Positions 54,726-64,000 of a stretch of 64,000 nucleotides of DNA are shown piece after piece; the first letter of the stretch is position 1; each line of letters starts with the position of its first letter. The notes below the pieces were generated by a model. It was not told where the DNA came from, ran no database searches, and saw nothing but the letters and a program-made list of their open reading frames with translations. This stretch comes from Inia geoffrensis (Eukaryota; Chordata; Mammalia; Artiodactyla; Iniidae): positions 57,520,001 through 57,584,000 of the forward strand of contig CM070907.1 in NCBI GenBank assembly GCA_036417435.1, in the 5' to 3' direction. The position numbers and the translations under genes were made by a program.

Positions 54726-54954
54726 TGAGGGAATGCATCATTTCAAATGCATGAATAGCATTTCAAATTACAATTTGGGTAAGGCAAACCTACTTCACGC
54801 TTCATAAAACCATTGCTCAAACCAAAGTCTGGCTGCACAGAGCCTCTCTCCAGCACCTCCATTCAGAGGGCTGTTAGCTATCAGAGGTGCTATGCTTGTA
54901 TTATAGGACAGCACTTTGCTGCTATATTTCTTTATTATTTTTGAGTTTTCACTG

Positions 54955-55160
54955 ACTTTTTTTATTGAACTATAGGTGATGTACAATATTGTGTTAGTTT
55001 CGGGTGTACAGCAAAGTGATTCAGATATACACACACACACACACATATATATATATACACATACGTATATTCTTTTTCAGATTCTTTTCCACTATAGGTT
55101 ACTACAAAATACTGAATACAGTTCCCTGTGCTGTACCGTAAATCCATGCTGTTACATAAT
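54955..55160 (-). mobile_element. L1 3' end, inverted, with (CA)n(TA)n insert
   Basis: TTTTTTTATTGAACTATAGG, GTGTTAGTTTCGGGTGTACA and CAGTTCCCTGTGCTGTACCG are the reversed L1 terminus. A CACACA/TATATA run at 55029-55056 expanded inside it. Confidence 0.9.
55029..55070. repeat. (CA)n(TA)n microsatellite
   Basis: Ten CA units, six TA units, then CACATACGTATA; lies within the inverted L1 end. Confidence 0.93.
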
Positions 55161-55389
55161 TTCTGAGAACGAGTTCCTGAAGCACAATATCCCCATTCCC
55201 CTTTGGTCTGACTAGATGCTCAGTGGTCACTGATCGGAGGACGTGATTTATTCCATTTTCAAGCTGTCAGAACACTTCTTTACAGTGTATTAACCAACGG
55301 CCTCATTTGCAAATATGTGAGTGACGAAGCACAAGAGGGAATACATTCACATTGACTGACGGTCTGTATGCCGGATGTGGGGCTAGATG

Positions 55390-55540
55390 ATCTTAGGTAT
55401 GTTATCGAATAGTCAAGTTTAGAGATAAGGACCACAGAGCTTAAGCCATTGCCCTCCCTCAGGTCACACAGCTGGTGAGCAGAAGCAGTAGGAGGCAGCT
55501 CAAATTCAGGTCTGATTCCGAAGCGGTGCCTCTTGCACTT
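55390..55540 (-). repeat. MIR SINE, diverged
   Basis: CCTCCCTCAGGTCACACAGC, then CAAATTCAGGTCTGATTCCG. Confidence 0.75.
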
Positions 55541-55820
55541 CATCACACACACTGCTTCGCATGGAGTCTATTCTTGGGGAGCTTATATGGCCTATGTGCC
55601 TAAAAAAGTATCGAATACACAAGATGCCTTATAATTAAATGCCACCTGAGAGTTATGGATATTTCTTCTCACAGGGGTTTCGGGGAGGAGAAGTCACTGT
55701 GTGCAAGTGTAGTCTGAGATAGTTCCCTGGTCGAGGTGAGACTTGATATGGAATTTTAGAGAAATCAGTGTCTGGAGGTGGACTGGTGGATGAGAGGTCG
55801 GGGAGCATGCACAGCTTTAA
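55541..55820. other. No gene or recognised repeat
   Basis: Unique sequence, nothing supported. Confidence 0.35.
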
Positions 55821-55824
55821 TTAC

Positions 55825-55960
55825 CCTTTCCTTCATTCAACAAGTTCTGAAAGCCCAGTGTGTGTAAAGCACTGGGCTAGATGTTACATGGGACACACAA
55901 TGAATAGGACTAGGCTGCTTCATGCTGCCCTGCCTGTCATGATCTCCCTGAGATTGTCCG
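55825..55960 (-). mobile_element. L2 LINE 3' tail
   Basis: CCTTCATTCAACAAGTTCTG, AAAGCACTGGGCTAGATGTT and CTGCCCTGCCTGTCATGATC. Confidence 0.75.
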
Positions 55961-56039
55961 CCTGCTGCCTCCCTCTGTGTTCAAGATCCAGGCCGGGCAT
56001 CTTCTCTTTCCTGAAGCCATTTATCTCATTGGTTACATC

Positions 56040-56235
56040 TGTGGCTTGTTGAGCCAGATTATCTGGTTTCGAAACCTGGCTCTACTAGTGAGTAGGTGGG
56101 TGAGTCTTAGACAACTAACCTCTGTGTGATCCAGGCTCCTTTGTTGTAGAATGAAGACACATACTTCATAATATCGTGATGAAGATTAATGTAGTTAATA
56201 TGCATGAAGAAATCAGCACAGTGTCTGACAGCTTC
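56040..56235 (+). repeat. MIR SINE
   Basis: GGTTTCGAAACCTGGCTCTA, TAGACAACTAACCTCTGTGT and ATCAGCACAGTGTCTGACAG. Confidence 0.85.
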
Positions 56236-56239
56236 CTGG

Positions 56240-56930
56240 GTCAACAGACATTGAATGGAATAAAGATGGTGATGATGATGAAGGAAGAGGAAGAGAAGAG
56301 TAAACAGGAAAAGCAGCAGCTTTTCCTGACAACTCCACAGCCCCCAACACAGTGGATCACCCTCTCTTTGGGTCAACACCGTCCGAGGTACAGACAACTT
56401 ACAGGCCTGTCCTCCCTCCTCCCACATCACATGGTGAGCTTCTTAAGGGCAAAAACAATTATATGACCATCTGAATTTCTGCTGTTTGGAACCAACTAGG
56501 TTTTCAACAAACGATGAATAAAAGAACATTTAATGAATTCATGGAGTCCTCATGAATGCGTTACTGCCTGTGGCTGCCCAAAAAGGAACAAAGGAGACAG
56601 TGGCCACTAGGAAGAGAGAATTTTTAAATTATGCACTAACAGAAAAATAATTCTGTCAGAGGAAGTAAAAACTGTCAGAAAAATTAAGAGGAGGGAAGAA
56701 AGGGAGCTAGTACCTGCAGACCATCTGGCATGTGTTAACTACTGTGTTGGGACAGATGCAAATATTAATTTTATTAATACTACATAGAAATTCCATTAAT
56801 TAATGCTTTTATGTGGTCGAGGATTAGAAAAGATAGTGAAAATAACAGTACAAATAAATGCTGTTTATTAAATTAGTTGTCTGAATTGTGCCAGGGAACT
56901 TGCTGGTTATCTACCATATTTTATCAGATT
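56240..56930. other. No gene identified
   Basis: GATGGTGATGATGATGAAGG with GA-rich text at 56265-56300 gives opposing frames of 96-107 codons without motif. 56750-56880 is AT-rich. Confidence 0.3.
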
Positions 56931-56934
56931 TGAT

Positions 56935-57060
56935 TAGCAGCAGGATTTTTTGTGGAAGATATTATGAGGTTCATTTTATAAAAGAGAAACATAGGTCAGT
57001 GAAGTTCAATGACTTGACCAAAGTCATGCAGTCAGGCATGGGCAGACCAGTTCTAACCAA
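56935..57060 (-). repeat. MIR SINE, partial
   Basis: GAGGTTCATTTTATAAAAGA, then CAATGACTTGACCAAAGTCA. Confidence 0.7.
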
Positions 57061-57299
57061 ATCTAAAGTCACCAGTCATTGCTATGAATTAGAAGCTATA
57101 CTGCCAGACGTCAGGCCCCACTGGATTATATCACAAATAGCTGGTAGAATTACCAAAACAGTCAGAATTGACCCATTGTGTTGTTGAACTGATTTTCTGT
57201 TTTGTCAACCTTTGGGTTATTGAAATCTCATTTAAAGGAAGCATAAATGATGTGTGCTTGTGGAAACTGATTTGTAAAAATAAATCTTTCAAAAGAGAT

Positions 57300-57800
57300 A
57301 GCAAATCAGTCTCTGGGTTCTTCTGTAGACATCAGAAGGCAATGTATGAGGCAGCTGTGACGATGCTCCTTGGGACCCCCAACCACAGGGAGGAACTGTG
57401 CAAAGGCTCCAGCTGCTGCTCTTTGATATCTCTTGCTGGATTTGTGCCAAGGCCATGCCCCACACAGGTTTCTCTGGGCCAAGCACTGAGCATGGCAGGG
57501 ATACCAAGAAAAACTGGTTCCTGGGAGACAGGGTCTCCTCTAAACTGACTTTGGCTTGAAGACGCCCAGGGGCTTTGCTGGACTTGACTGTGACCGCATG
57601 GTGGTCCAGGATGCTCACATCCAAATCTCTCTCCTTCACCCGGGGTCACAGACTTGCCTTGTGATCGGTTGGCTCTCCCAGCCTTCCCAGGTGACCTCCC
57701 TGTTTTTTCACACGCAGGCACCTCTCCTAACAAAACCGTAGCATGTTTAATCTGGTCGTGGGATCTCTTCTTGGAGGACCCAGACTAATACAGTGCAGAA
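57300..57800. other. Unclassified, possible old LTR
   Basis: The stretch ends GGATCTCTTCTTGGAGGACC with CAGACTAATACAGT, an ending seen in several old mammalian LTR-type repeats. GC-richer than its surroundings. Overlapping frames on both strands (126 codons plus; 116 and 133 minus) conflict with each other and show no motif. Confidence 0.3.
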
Positions 57801-57939
57801 CAGCCATGTCTCAGCAAATTGCCTCACAGACTAGTTCAGTTTATAAATTTTATGCAAAATGAAAAAGTAATCATAAGGCTTTAGAGAAGATTACTTGTAC
57901 AGGATAGCAACTTTCTCAAAATACTAGAAGATTTTAAAA

Positions 57940-58135
57940 TTTATTAAGTGTTTTGTATATGGGGTCTTGTTTATATCCAAACACAATTCTACAGTGTAAC
58001 ATATTCATCTTCAATTATCATTGTCCAGATGCGGAATCGGAAGCTCCAAATTTTACAGAACATTCCAAAGGGGGAAACAATGACTTGGTGGTGAGCTAAG
58101 GATCCAACCTAGGTCTCACAACTCTCAGAATTTTA
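57940..58135 (-). repeat. MIR SINE, diverged
   Basis: TTATCATTGTCCAGATGCGG in the core and GATCCAACCTAGGTCTCACA near the reversed head. Confidence 0.6.
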
Positions 58136-58508
58136 ACAGAATGTGGTTTCAAACCTAAAACCTGGGTATATTCATGATCAATTGTTGTTCTTGTCACTTC
58201 ATCAGTCTTCTCAGGTTTGCTATTTATAGTAAGATACAATGTGGTCTAGATCTAGTTAAATGCTTTCTGAGAAAAGACACGTGCATGTACCCAGCAGAGG
58301 CCCAGGAGTAAGAGTTCAATAGTGGTAAGCTGAATTAAATTGAAAGTTGATACACATGGAAGACTTAGGACATTTCTCAAGAATCTAATAACCTAAGAGC
58401 TATGCAAATTGGAATGGACATTTTTAGGCTTTCAACTTTAAAATATTATTTGTTTTTTAAAAGGAAAAATAGATACACACACAAAAATGAGTAAACATGA
58501 GCTTCTGG

Positions 58509-58568
58509 TACATAGTGGAAGCCGAGTACATAGTGGAAGCCGAGAACATAGTGGAAGCCGAGAACAGA
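58509..58568 (+). repeat. 18-bp tandem repeat, three copies
   Basis: Units TACATAGTGGAAGCCGAG (58509-58526), the identical 58527-58544, and AACATAGTGGAAGCCGAG (58545-58562), then a partial AACA. The first two copies are identical and the third has one change, so it is recent. It keeps frame and yields a repeating hexapeptide in the surrounding chance frames. Confidence 0.97.
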
Positions 58569-58569
58569 T

Positions 58570-59275
58570 GTATAAACCTGCAGACCTAATATTTGTAAGC
58601 ATGCTGCAGCTTTCTGGGTACTGCCACACACAGCACTGGTTGCAACCTCTACAACAGCCCCAGGAGGGAGGCAAACCCCCTTCTAGAGATGGGACAAAAG
58701 AAGTTCTGATCAGAAAATAAAAGCCATGCAATGGTTGTATTAGCAAGGGCTCTGGGCTAAAAGTGAAGGGGATTGACAAGTCTGAGTAGAACAGGTGAAG
58801 TGATGGGGTTAGGGGCCTATATGCAAGCATTTGCCAAGCAGACTTTCATGGTGGGAAGTGTCCATTAAGGAGTACATTTCTAGGCTAGACACAGGAAGGC
58901 AGGATTTGAGGATGCACAGCTTTGGAACACAGGTTGACAACACCCTTGGCAGAAAAATGGGTGTAGTGGCAATTGTGGATCAGACCAAATCAATGACAGA
59001 GGGATAGGCAGATTGGACAAGGAAGAGTGTGACAAATGGCTTGTGGTGATCAGCCAACATGTGAGTTTTTGAGCAGGCGTGAGACCCCTTCCATTGAGGA
59101 CTTTAAGAAACAACTGGGTCAGATTTTACAGGGGGGTGGATTTCCTGTGCGTGCAGGTTTGGACAAGATCTAGTAAAATTTGGAGTTTTACTTTTCATGT
59201 GACTCCCTCGCCTCCTTTCCCGCAGACTAAGGAAATTCAAATTCAGGTTACTTTTCGATATTAGGAATTCTGGGG
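58570..59275. other. No gene; possible decayed reversed L2
   Basis: Purine-rich text such as TTTTTGAGCAGGCGTGAGAC recalls reversed L2, but boundaries cannot be set. Frames up to 130 codons on the minus strand (58438-58830) include the tandem repeat. Confidence 0.3.
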
Positions 59276-59279
59276 GACA

Positions 59280-59420
59280 CCTTGGTTATAGCAGAAGAGC
59301 CCTGGACTAGAAGTTAGGCTGCCTGCATTCTAGTAACTAGCATCACAACTAAGTAGTTTACATAATGATGAGCAAATCACTGCTGCCCTCTGATCCTCAA
59401 AAGAGGAGGTTAGGCTAGAG
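59280..59420 (+). repeat. MIR SINE, diverged
   Basis: AGCCCTGGACTAGAAGTTAG and GAGCAAATCACTGCTGCCCT. Confidence 0.7.
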
Positions 59421-59424
59421 CTCA

Positions 59425-60510
59425 CACATAGAGGAGCGCGTGGATGATGTACACATTTTACATGACAATACAAGTGGCAGGGGCCTTTGTGAACTGAGGC
59501 ATACGGACCCTCAAAGTTTTACAACTCAGTGTTAGAAAAAGCTCTACAGTCCAACCTTGGTTTGTGAACCACCAATTTGTAACTTCTAGACTCAGTATTG
59601 GCTACTCTAAAATTTGGTTACTGCAAAGAGGGAAGTTAACCACAATGATTTTCTTGAAGGAAAATTAGAAATTGTTGAACATTTACTATCGTATGGTAAA
59701 TGCGTATTATCTTCATCTTAAACAATGTGGAGTTTTTTTTGCCTAATTTTTACTCCTACTCACCATAAAAGCAACTGGGATAAGTGTTTCATATGCAGTG
59801 AACTCAGGGTGAAAGAGATTATTCAAAAATAGTGAGTTAGAGTCTAGACTTGTGAGATTGTATGTAGACTTATGCTAGCAGCAGGAGAAACAAAAGAGAG
59901 ACAAAAGAAACAAATTTTCAAAACCATGAGACCAGTGGGCTTAAAGCACAGCCTTACCCTATGAGCCATACAGAAGGGGACCTGCAGGTAGTAAAGGGAG
60001 ACTGGGAAGCAGATGATGGGAACTTAGATGCCTGTGAGAGGCTGAAAGGGGGCCAACCATAGTCATCCCAGAGAAGTTTCCAGGACATTCCAGAGTGGAT
60101 GGTACCAGCAATTAGCCTCCTAGGGTGTGCCCAGGAGACTGGATGGGAAGCCCTGTGTCCCAGGCTGTATGTGAGTGGTAGATTAGCAAAGGCTGGGGGT
60201 GGGATTTACTTAGCTGGGCTTGGTAGCAGAGTCCCCAGTGTGATGTGGGGAAAGCGAGTCCTTCCTCCCTAAATCTCCAGAGAAGGGAGCAGCAAGTGTA
60301 AAGGGAGTGAAAGTACTGAGAGCTGGCTGATTGGAGTGGGGCTGGTGTCAAAGCTGAGGACGCAGAGTTGGAAGACCTGCCACTAGACACCATGGCCAGA
60401 CTCAGGCAGAAGCAGGAGATTCCAGGATATGTGGCCCTGGCATAGTGTGGGCGTCTGCTCACGGCAGCTCCCTTAACACACGCCACAGAGTCTTCTCTTG
60501 ACCTGAGAGA
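59425..60510. other. No gene identified
   Basis: 59530-59640 (GTCCAACCTTGGTTTGTGAA) may be a DNA-transposon scrap. 60112-60519 has a 135-codon minus frame without motif. The rest is unrecognised. Confidence 0.3.
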
Positions 60511-60514
60511 AGAC

Positions 60515-60845
60515 AACACATTAAGTCAATAAACACTGATTGAGCCCTGAGATGCCAGTCACTGTGCTGGCCGTTCACAGGAAATGGTGCCTGTTTCATG
60601 GTCCTGTGTGTAGAGGCAAAGTATGCCAAGAAAAGTATGAGAACAGAGACGGGAGAAGAAAGGAATTACCAGGTGAATAAAAGAGGGAAGGAATTCTAGG
60701 CAGGCGACAGTGCCAAGAGATGAAATCATGCTGTTCCTCACGGACAGGACAGGACAAGGCACACTGGAGGGTGAGCTGGGGATGGATCACTTGTATGTGC
60801 AAAGCAGAGAAGTGAATCTGGGAGAGTGAATAAAACCGCTCAAGG
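60515..60845 (-). mobile_element. L2 LINE 3' region
   Basis: AAGTCAATAAACACTGATTG, GCCAGTCACTGTGCTGGCCG, GGAAGGAATTCTAGGCAGGC and AAAGCAGAGAAGTGAATCTG follow reversed L2 loosely. The opposing 163-codon frame (60596-61087, minus) is pyrimidine-rich L2 strand. Confidence 0.55.
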
Positions 60846-60984
60846 CCTCTGGCTGAGGGAACCCCTAAGGAAACACAAGTGAAAATGGTAAAGGATATAA
60901 TGAATATACAAGACCCCCAACAGGACCTGATCACCACATTAGAGACGAGGAATAATGGAAATGGGGCTCTTTCCCTCTTGAGCT

Positions 60985-61080
60985 CAAGAATCCCATGGGA
61001 GCCTCTATATTCCCTTAAACCAGAATCATGCCTGGAACATGGTAGGTGCTCAGTAAATACTGAATGTGTGAATGAATTTC
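60985..61080 (+). mobile_element. L2 LINE 3' tail
   Basis: AGAATCATGCCTGGAACATG, GTAGGTGCTCAGTAAATACT and GAATGTGTGAATGAATTTC. Confidence 0.75.
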
Positions 61081-61199
61081 TGCTCAAAATAAGGACATAC
61101 TTTCTAATAGTACAAAAAGGAAATGCTAAAAGATAGGCTCAGACACCAAGGCAGGGACTGAGTGTCCCAAACTCTAACTGCTTAAGGCTAGCTTGGGGT

Positions 61200-62000
61200 T
61201 GGTCCACACACCTTTTTATTTATTTGTGCACTAAATTCTTTGAGCCTGGAGTTGGAGGTGGCAGGAGGAAGTGACTGAGGAGTCTGGGAAGCTGCAGAGA
61301 TCACAGACAGACTTCATTGCTTCTACCGCTTGGCCTGGGGCCAGCCTTGCTAATTATCCCCGTGGATGGAGATGATGGAAGTAAGCGGGCCCTCTACACT
61401 GGCTGCTCCCAAACAGCCTGCAGGTAGAGCCCAAGTGACAGTAAACAGTCTGTCGCAACACTCCTGTCTGTGGATGCCCACCCTCCTGCAGATGCTAATG
61501 TATTGGCCTGCAACAAACTGAACACACCTGAATCCAAAAATGCTTCCTGAGCAGAGCTAAAAGCCCAGCAGAATTTCCTGGAGTATCAGCATGTATGTCT
61601 TGCTGTTTCTTCCTCCAACTAAGAGAACGGGTTAGCCAAAAAAAAGCCCCATAAATGTCCTCAAGGAATGTCTCATTAATTCTCAGGTCTCCTGAGCACC
61701 CATCTTCCCAAGGAGCAGTGGGATAACAGATAGCAAATCTAAGAAAGACAGCTGATTAAGAATTAAGTTTATTATAATTGGTGTTTCTAAGTAGGTTGCC
61801 CAGTAATTGTTTAAAAAATAACATGCACAGATGAAGCTGCAAATCCTTTTTTTTGGCATAACAATGAGATATTATTAATTTGTGTGGTGGTTGTAATAGA
61901 GTTTAATGAATTTTCTGGTTGAATAATCTTCGGAAAATTCTATTGCCAATTAAATAAATATCAGCTAAATAAGCACAAACAAGTGAAAAATAAGGAGACC
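61200..62000. other. Unique block, conserved-element candidate
   Basis: 800 bases with no repeat or frame. 61640-61980 is dense in homeodomain-like cores: GTCTCATTAATTCTCAGGTC, AGAATTAAGTTTATTATAAT, GATATTATTAATTTGTGTGG, CAATTAAATAAATATCAGCT. The best-looking regulatory candidate of the window by texture alone. Confidence 0.3.
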
Positions 62001-62014
62001 GGAGAGAAAATATT

Positions 62015-62415
62015 CTACAAGACCTTCATCATCTGGTCTCACTTGCTTCTCTCCGACACACATCTAGAATATGGATCCTGCCATGTTCTCTCTGCCTGGG
62101 ATGCCTTTGCCTGAGGCAGCCCATCAGAGAAGTCCTGATCTTCGGCTGTCCTCACCATCCTGTTTACCAGCTCTTTGTGGGTGACACATTCCCTGCTTTT
62201 CCCCAGAGTTACTGGCTTCCTTCTATTTGTTTCCCTAGCACTCTGTTTGGCATTTATCATATTATCTAATTATTAGTTGTTTATTTGCCTCTCTCCCCTG
62301 CTTGCCTGTGAATTTTTCATGGGTAATGATTTTTCTTTTGTGTGTCTTCAGTGTCTAGCATAATACCTCAAACACAGTAGGTTCTTAATAAAGATTTAAG
62401 GAACTCCCATTCTGA
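62015..62415 (+). mobile_element. L2 LINE 3' end, well preserved
   Basis: GTTCTCTCTGCCTGGGATGC, CAGCCCATCAGAGAAGTCCT, TTTCCCTAGCACTCTGTTTG, TGTCTAGCATAATACCTCAA and TAGGTTCTTAATAAAGATTT: continuous L2 end. Confidence 0.85.
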
Positions 62416-62489
62416 TAGCCATTCATTCTTTCTTTTATTTCAGCTATTAGGCACTCAATGCCTAGTATTCACTAAGTGACTTCATTCAT

Positions 62490-62640
62490 CAAACAAGATC
62501 CAGCTCCAGTGTAACCTCCAGAATTGCTTCCCTGATCCTGCCCATTCTCCTTATTCTCTGTCAATGAGCTTCCATCGTTCTTACTTTACACTCTATGCCA
62601 TCCAACCTCTACTTACCATTTCTTTGCTTTTATATAGAGG
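62490..62640 (+). mobile_element. Second L2 LINE fragment
   Basis: CAGCTCCAGTGTAACCTCCA, then GAATTGCTTCCCTGATCCTG ('ctcaagtgtcacctcct..aagccttccctgac'). Confidence 0.7.
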
Positions 62641-62744
62641 CAGCACCTCAGAGGGACTAGAGAAAAAATAAACATCTGTGTGTTTTAAAATTAGACTTAC
62701 TTAGATTATTTAAAATCATATCTGAGCTTGTTTGCTGGATGCTA

Positions 62745-63531
62745 TTTTTATTAGCTTGCCAGGGCTGCCATAACAAATACTACAGATGGGGTGACTGAAA
62801 CAACAGAAACGTATTTTCTCACAGTTCCGAAGAATACAAGTCCAAGATCAAGTTGTCAGCAGGTTGGTTTCTCCTGTGGCCTGTTTCCATGCTTGCAGAC
62901 GGCCACCTCCTCACTATGTACACATGTACACACTGGGCCCTTCCTCTGTGTGTGCACATCCCTGCTGTCTCTTTGTATGTCCTGACGTCCCTTCTTTTTT
63001 TTTTTTTAATAAATTTATTTATTTACTTTTGGTTGCGTTGGGTCTTCGTTGCTGCACGCAGGCTTTCTCTAGCTGCGGTGAGCGCGGGCTGCCCTTTTTT
63101 GCAGTGCGCAGGCTTCTCACTGCAGTGGCTTCTCTTGTTGTGGAGCATGGGCTCTAGGCACACGGGCTTCAGTAGTTGTGGCACGTGGGCTCAGTAACTG
63201 TGGCTCACGGGCTCTAGAGCTCAGGCTCAGTAGTTGTGGCACATGGGCTTAGTTGCTCTGCGGCACGTGGGATCTTCCCGGACCAGAGATCGAACCTATG
63301 TCCCCTGCATTGGCAGGAGGATTCTTAAGCACTGCGCCACCAGGGAAGTTCGTGATGTCCCTTCTTATAAGGGCACCAGTCAGATTGGATTAGGGTCCAC
63401 TCCAATGGCCTCATTTTAACTTAATTACCTCTTTAAAAGCCCGATCTCCAAATACAGTCACATTTCAAGGTGCTGGTGGTAAGAGCTTCAACATATGAAT
63501 TTTGAGGGGGGTACAATTCAATCCATAACAC
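62745..63531 (-). mobile_element. MaLR-type LTR, solitary, split by a SINE
   Basis: Left part CAGGGCTGCCATAACAAATA, CAGTTCCGAAGAATACAAGT and TGTGGCCTGTTTCCATGCTT. Right part AGTCAGATTGGATTAGGGTC, TAATTACCTCTTTAAAAGCC, CCAAATACAGTCACATTTCA and CAATTCAATCCATAACA. Together they give the familiar LTR reading 'tgttatggattgaattg...gccctagcaaa' on the minus strand. Non-coding, and no internal retroviral region beside it. Family name from memory. Confidence 0.75.
62997..63352 (-). mobile_element. CHR-type SINE, long form
   Basis: T-rich tail and AATAAATTTATTTATTTAC at the left, GGTCTTCGTTGCTGCACGCA, body with several GGCTCAGTAGTTGTGGCAC repeats, and head GCGCCACCAGGGAAGTTC at the right. Target duplication TGACGTCCCTTCTT (62983-62996) and TGATGTCCCTTCTT (63353-63366), 13 of 14 identical. 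At 356 bases it is the longest copy here because its middle segment is partly repeated. Confidence 0.95.
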
Positions 63532-64000
63532 TATTAATTTCCAGCTCAATGCTTAGACCTAGAATTGTCAATTAGATGGAAATCCCAAACTTCTTGAGAT
63601 CAGGGACCTTACATGTTCTGCAGCTAAGGCCACCAGGGTAAAATACAGATTGTCCATGGGAGGCCTTATACCCATTATAGCCTTGTCATGTCTCAGGGCT
63701 AAGAAGAGCTTGGGGAGACACAGGCCTGCGGGAAAGGGAAGAAGTTAGAAAAGGGCCCCTAACCAATTCTATGGCAGAACACTGGACAGATGAAAATTCA
63801 CCATTCACTGCTCAAATAGTGGGGTTGACTTGGGTGGGACTTGGGTCATGGCTAATTCCCAAAGATGTTTGGAAATGGTTGGTGGAATACTGTTTGGGGT
63901 GAGACTTACATTCAGAGGAAGAATAGTATTGTGTCCAGAGCAATTTCTGTATTGGGAGGAGGCAACTATAAAATTCCATGAACATTTATTTACTCACTGT
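63532..64000. other. No gene or recognised repeat
   Basis: Unique sequence to the window edge. GAACATTTATTTACTCACTG at the very end could be the start of a reversed L2 tail. Confidence 0.35.

Noticed and set aside
57168..57733. Three overlapping frames of 116-133 codons on both strands
   Set aside because: Mutually exclusive, no motif, in a stretch resembling an old LTR.
58438..58830. 130-codon minus frame with a repeated LGFHYV motif
   Set aside because: The repeat is the 18-bp tandem array read antisense; nothing else supports coding.
60596..61087. 163-codon minus frame
   Set aside because: Runs along the pyrimidine-rich strand of L2 pieces; such strands are stop-poor.

Overview
This window looks like nuclear DNA from a mammal, most likely a whale or dolphin. 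Three signals support that. (1) There are seven tRNA-Glu-type SINEs whose 5' end reads CTTCCCTGGTGG, the CHR family of Cetacea, hippopotamus and ruminants; three belong to the short, near-identical form I associate with cetaceans. (2) There is a complete ~7 kb L1 of the type I know from cetaceans and other Cetartiodactyla. (3) I see none of the BovB/ART2 elements that crowd ruminant DNA. The species call is inference; no species-specific gene is present.

I found no convincing protein-coding gene and no tRNA, rRNA, snRNA or CRISPR feature. The window reads as a gene desert or the inside of a very large intron. Long open frames fall in four groups: remains of L1 proteins, frames on either strand of SINEs, microsatellite frames, and chance. 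One 89-codon minus-strand frame (52509-52775), extendable to about 117 codons through one frameshift, has protein-like composition and is listed as an unidentified gene-fragment candidate.

Layout: 1-2770 is an ancient L1 (ORF1 to mid ORF2), a MIR and a younger L1 3' end. 2770-17000 is old mammalian sequence dense in MIR and L2, with two conspicuous microsatellites (13.5 and 15.1 kb). 17190-18752 is an L1 fragment split by a long-form CHR SINE. 19448-19955 is a minus-strand L1 end. 23.4 and 26.7 kb carry short-form SINEs, and 25234-25433 is a clean hAT element with an 8-bp target duplication. 28002-35007 is a full-length L1 with 5' UTR, dead ORF1, dead ORF2, 3' UTR, poly(A) and a 14-bp perfect target duplication. 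36735-37990 is an older L1 end containing a 66-bp perfect AT-rich palindrome. 39.3-40.5 kb is an L2 interrupted by two DNA transposons; 42497-42721 is a Tigger-type MITE; 43.0 kb is a SINE; 43.8-45.25 kb is a long L2. 45.3-45.9 kb is a SINE inserted in another SINE's tail. 46-62.7 kb returns to MIR/L2, with a MaLR LTR at 53.2 kb and an 18-bp tandem repeat at 58.5 kb. 62745-63531 is a MaLR-type LTR split by a SINE.

Between the repeats are several unique AT-rich blocks (4.46-4.8, 38.56-39.26, 40.6-40.9, 49.9-50.45, 51.38-51.82, 61.2-62.0 kb). They resemble conserved non-coding elements in texture, but that cannot be shown from one sequence. Repeat family names come from recalled consensus sequences, and most repeat edges are accurate to about 10-30 bases, except where target duplications fix them.
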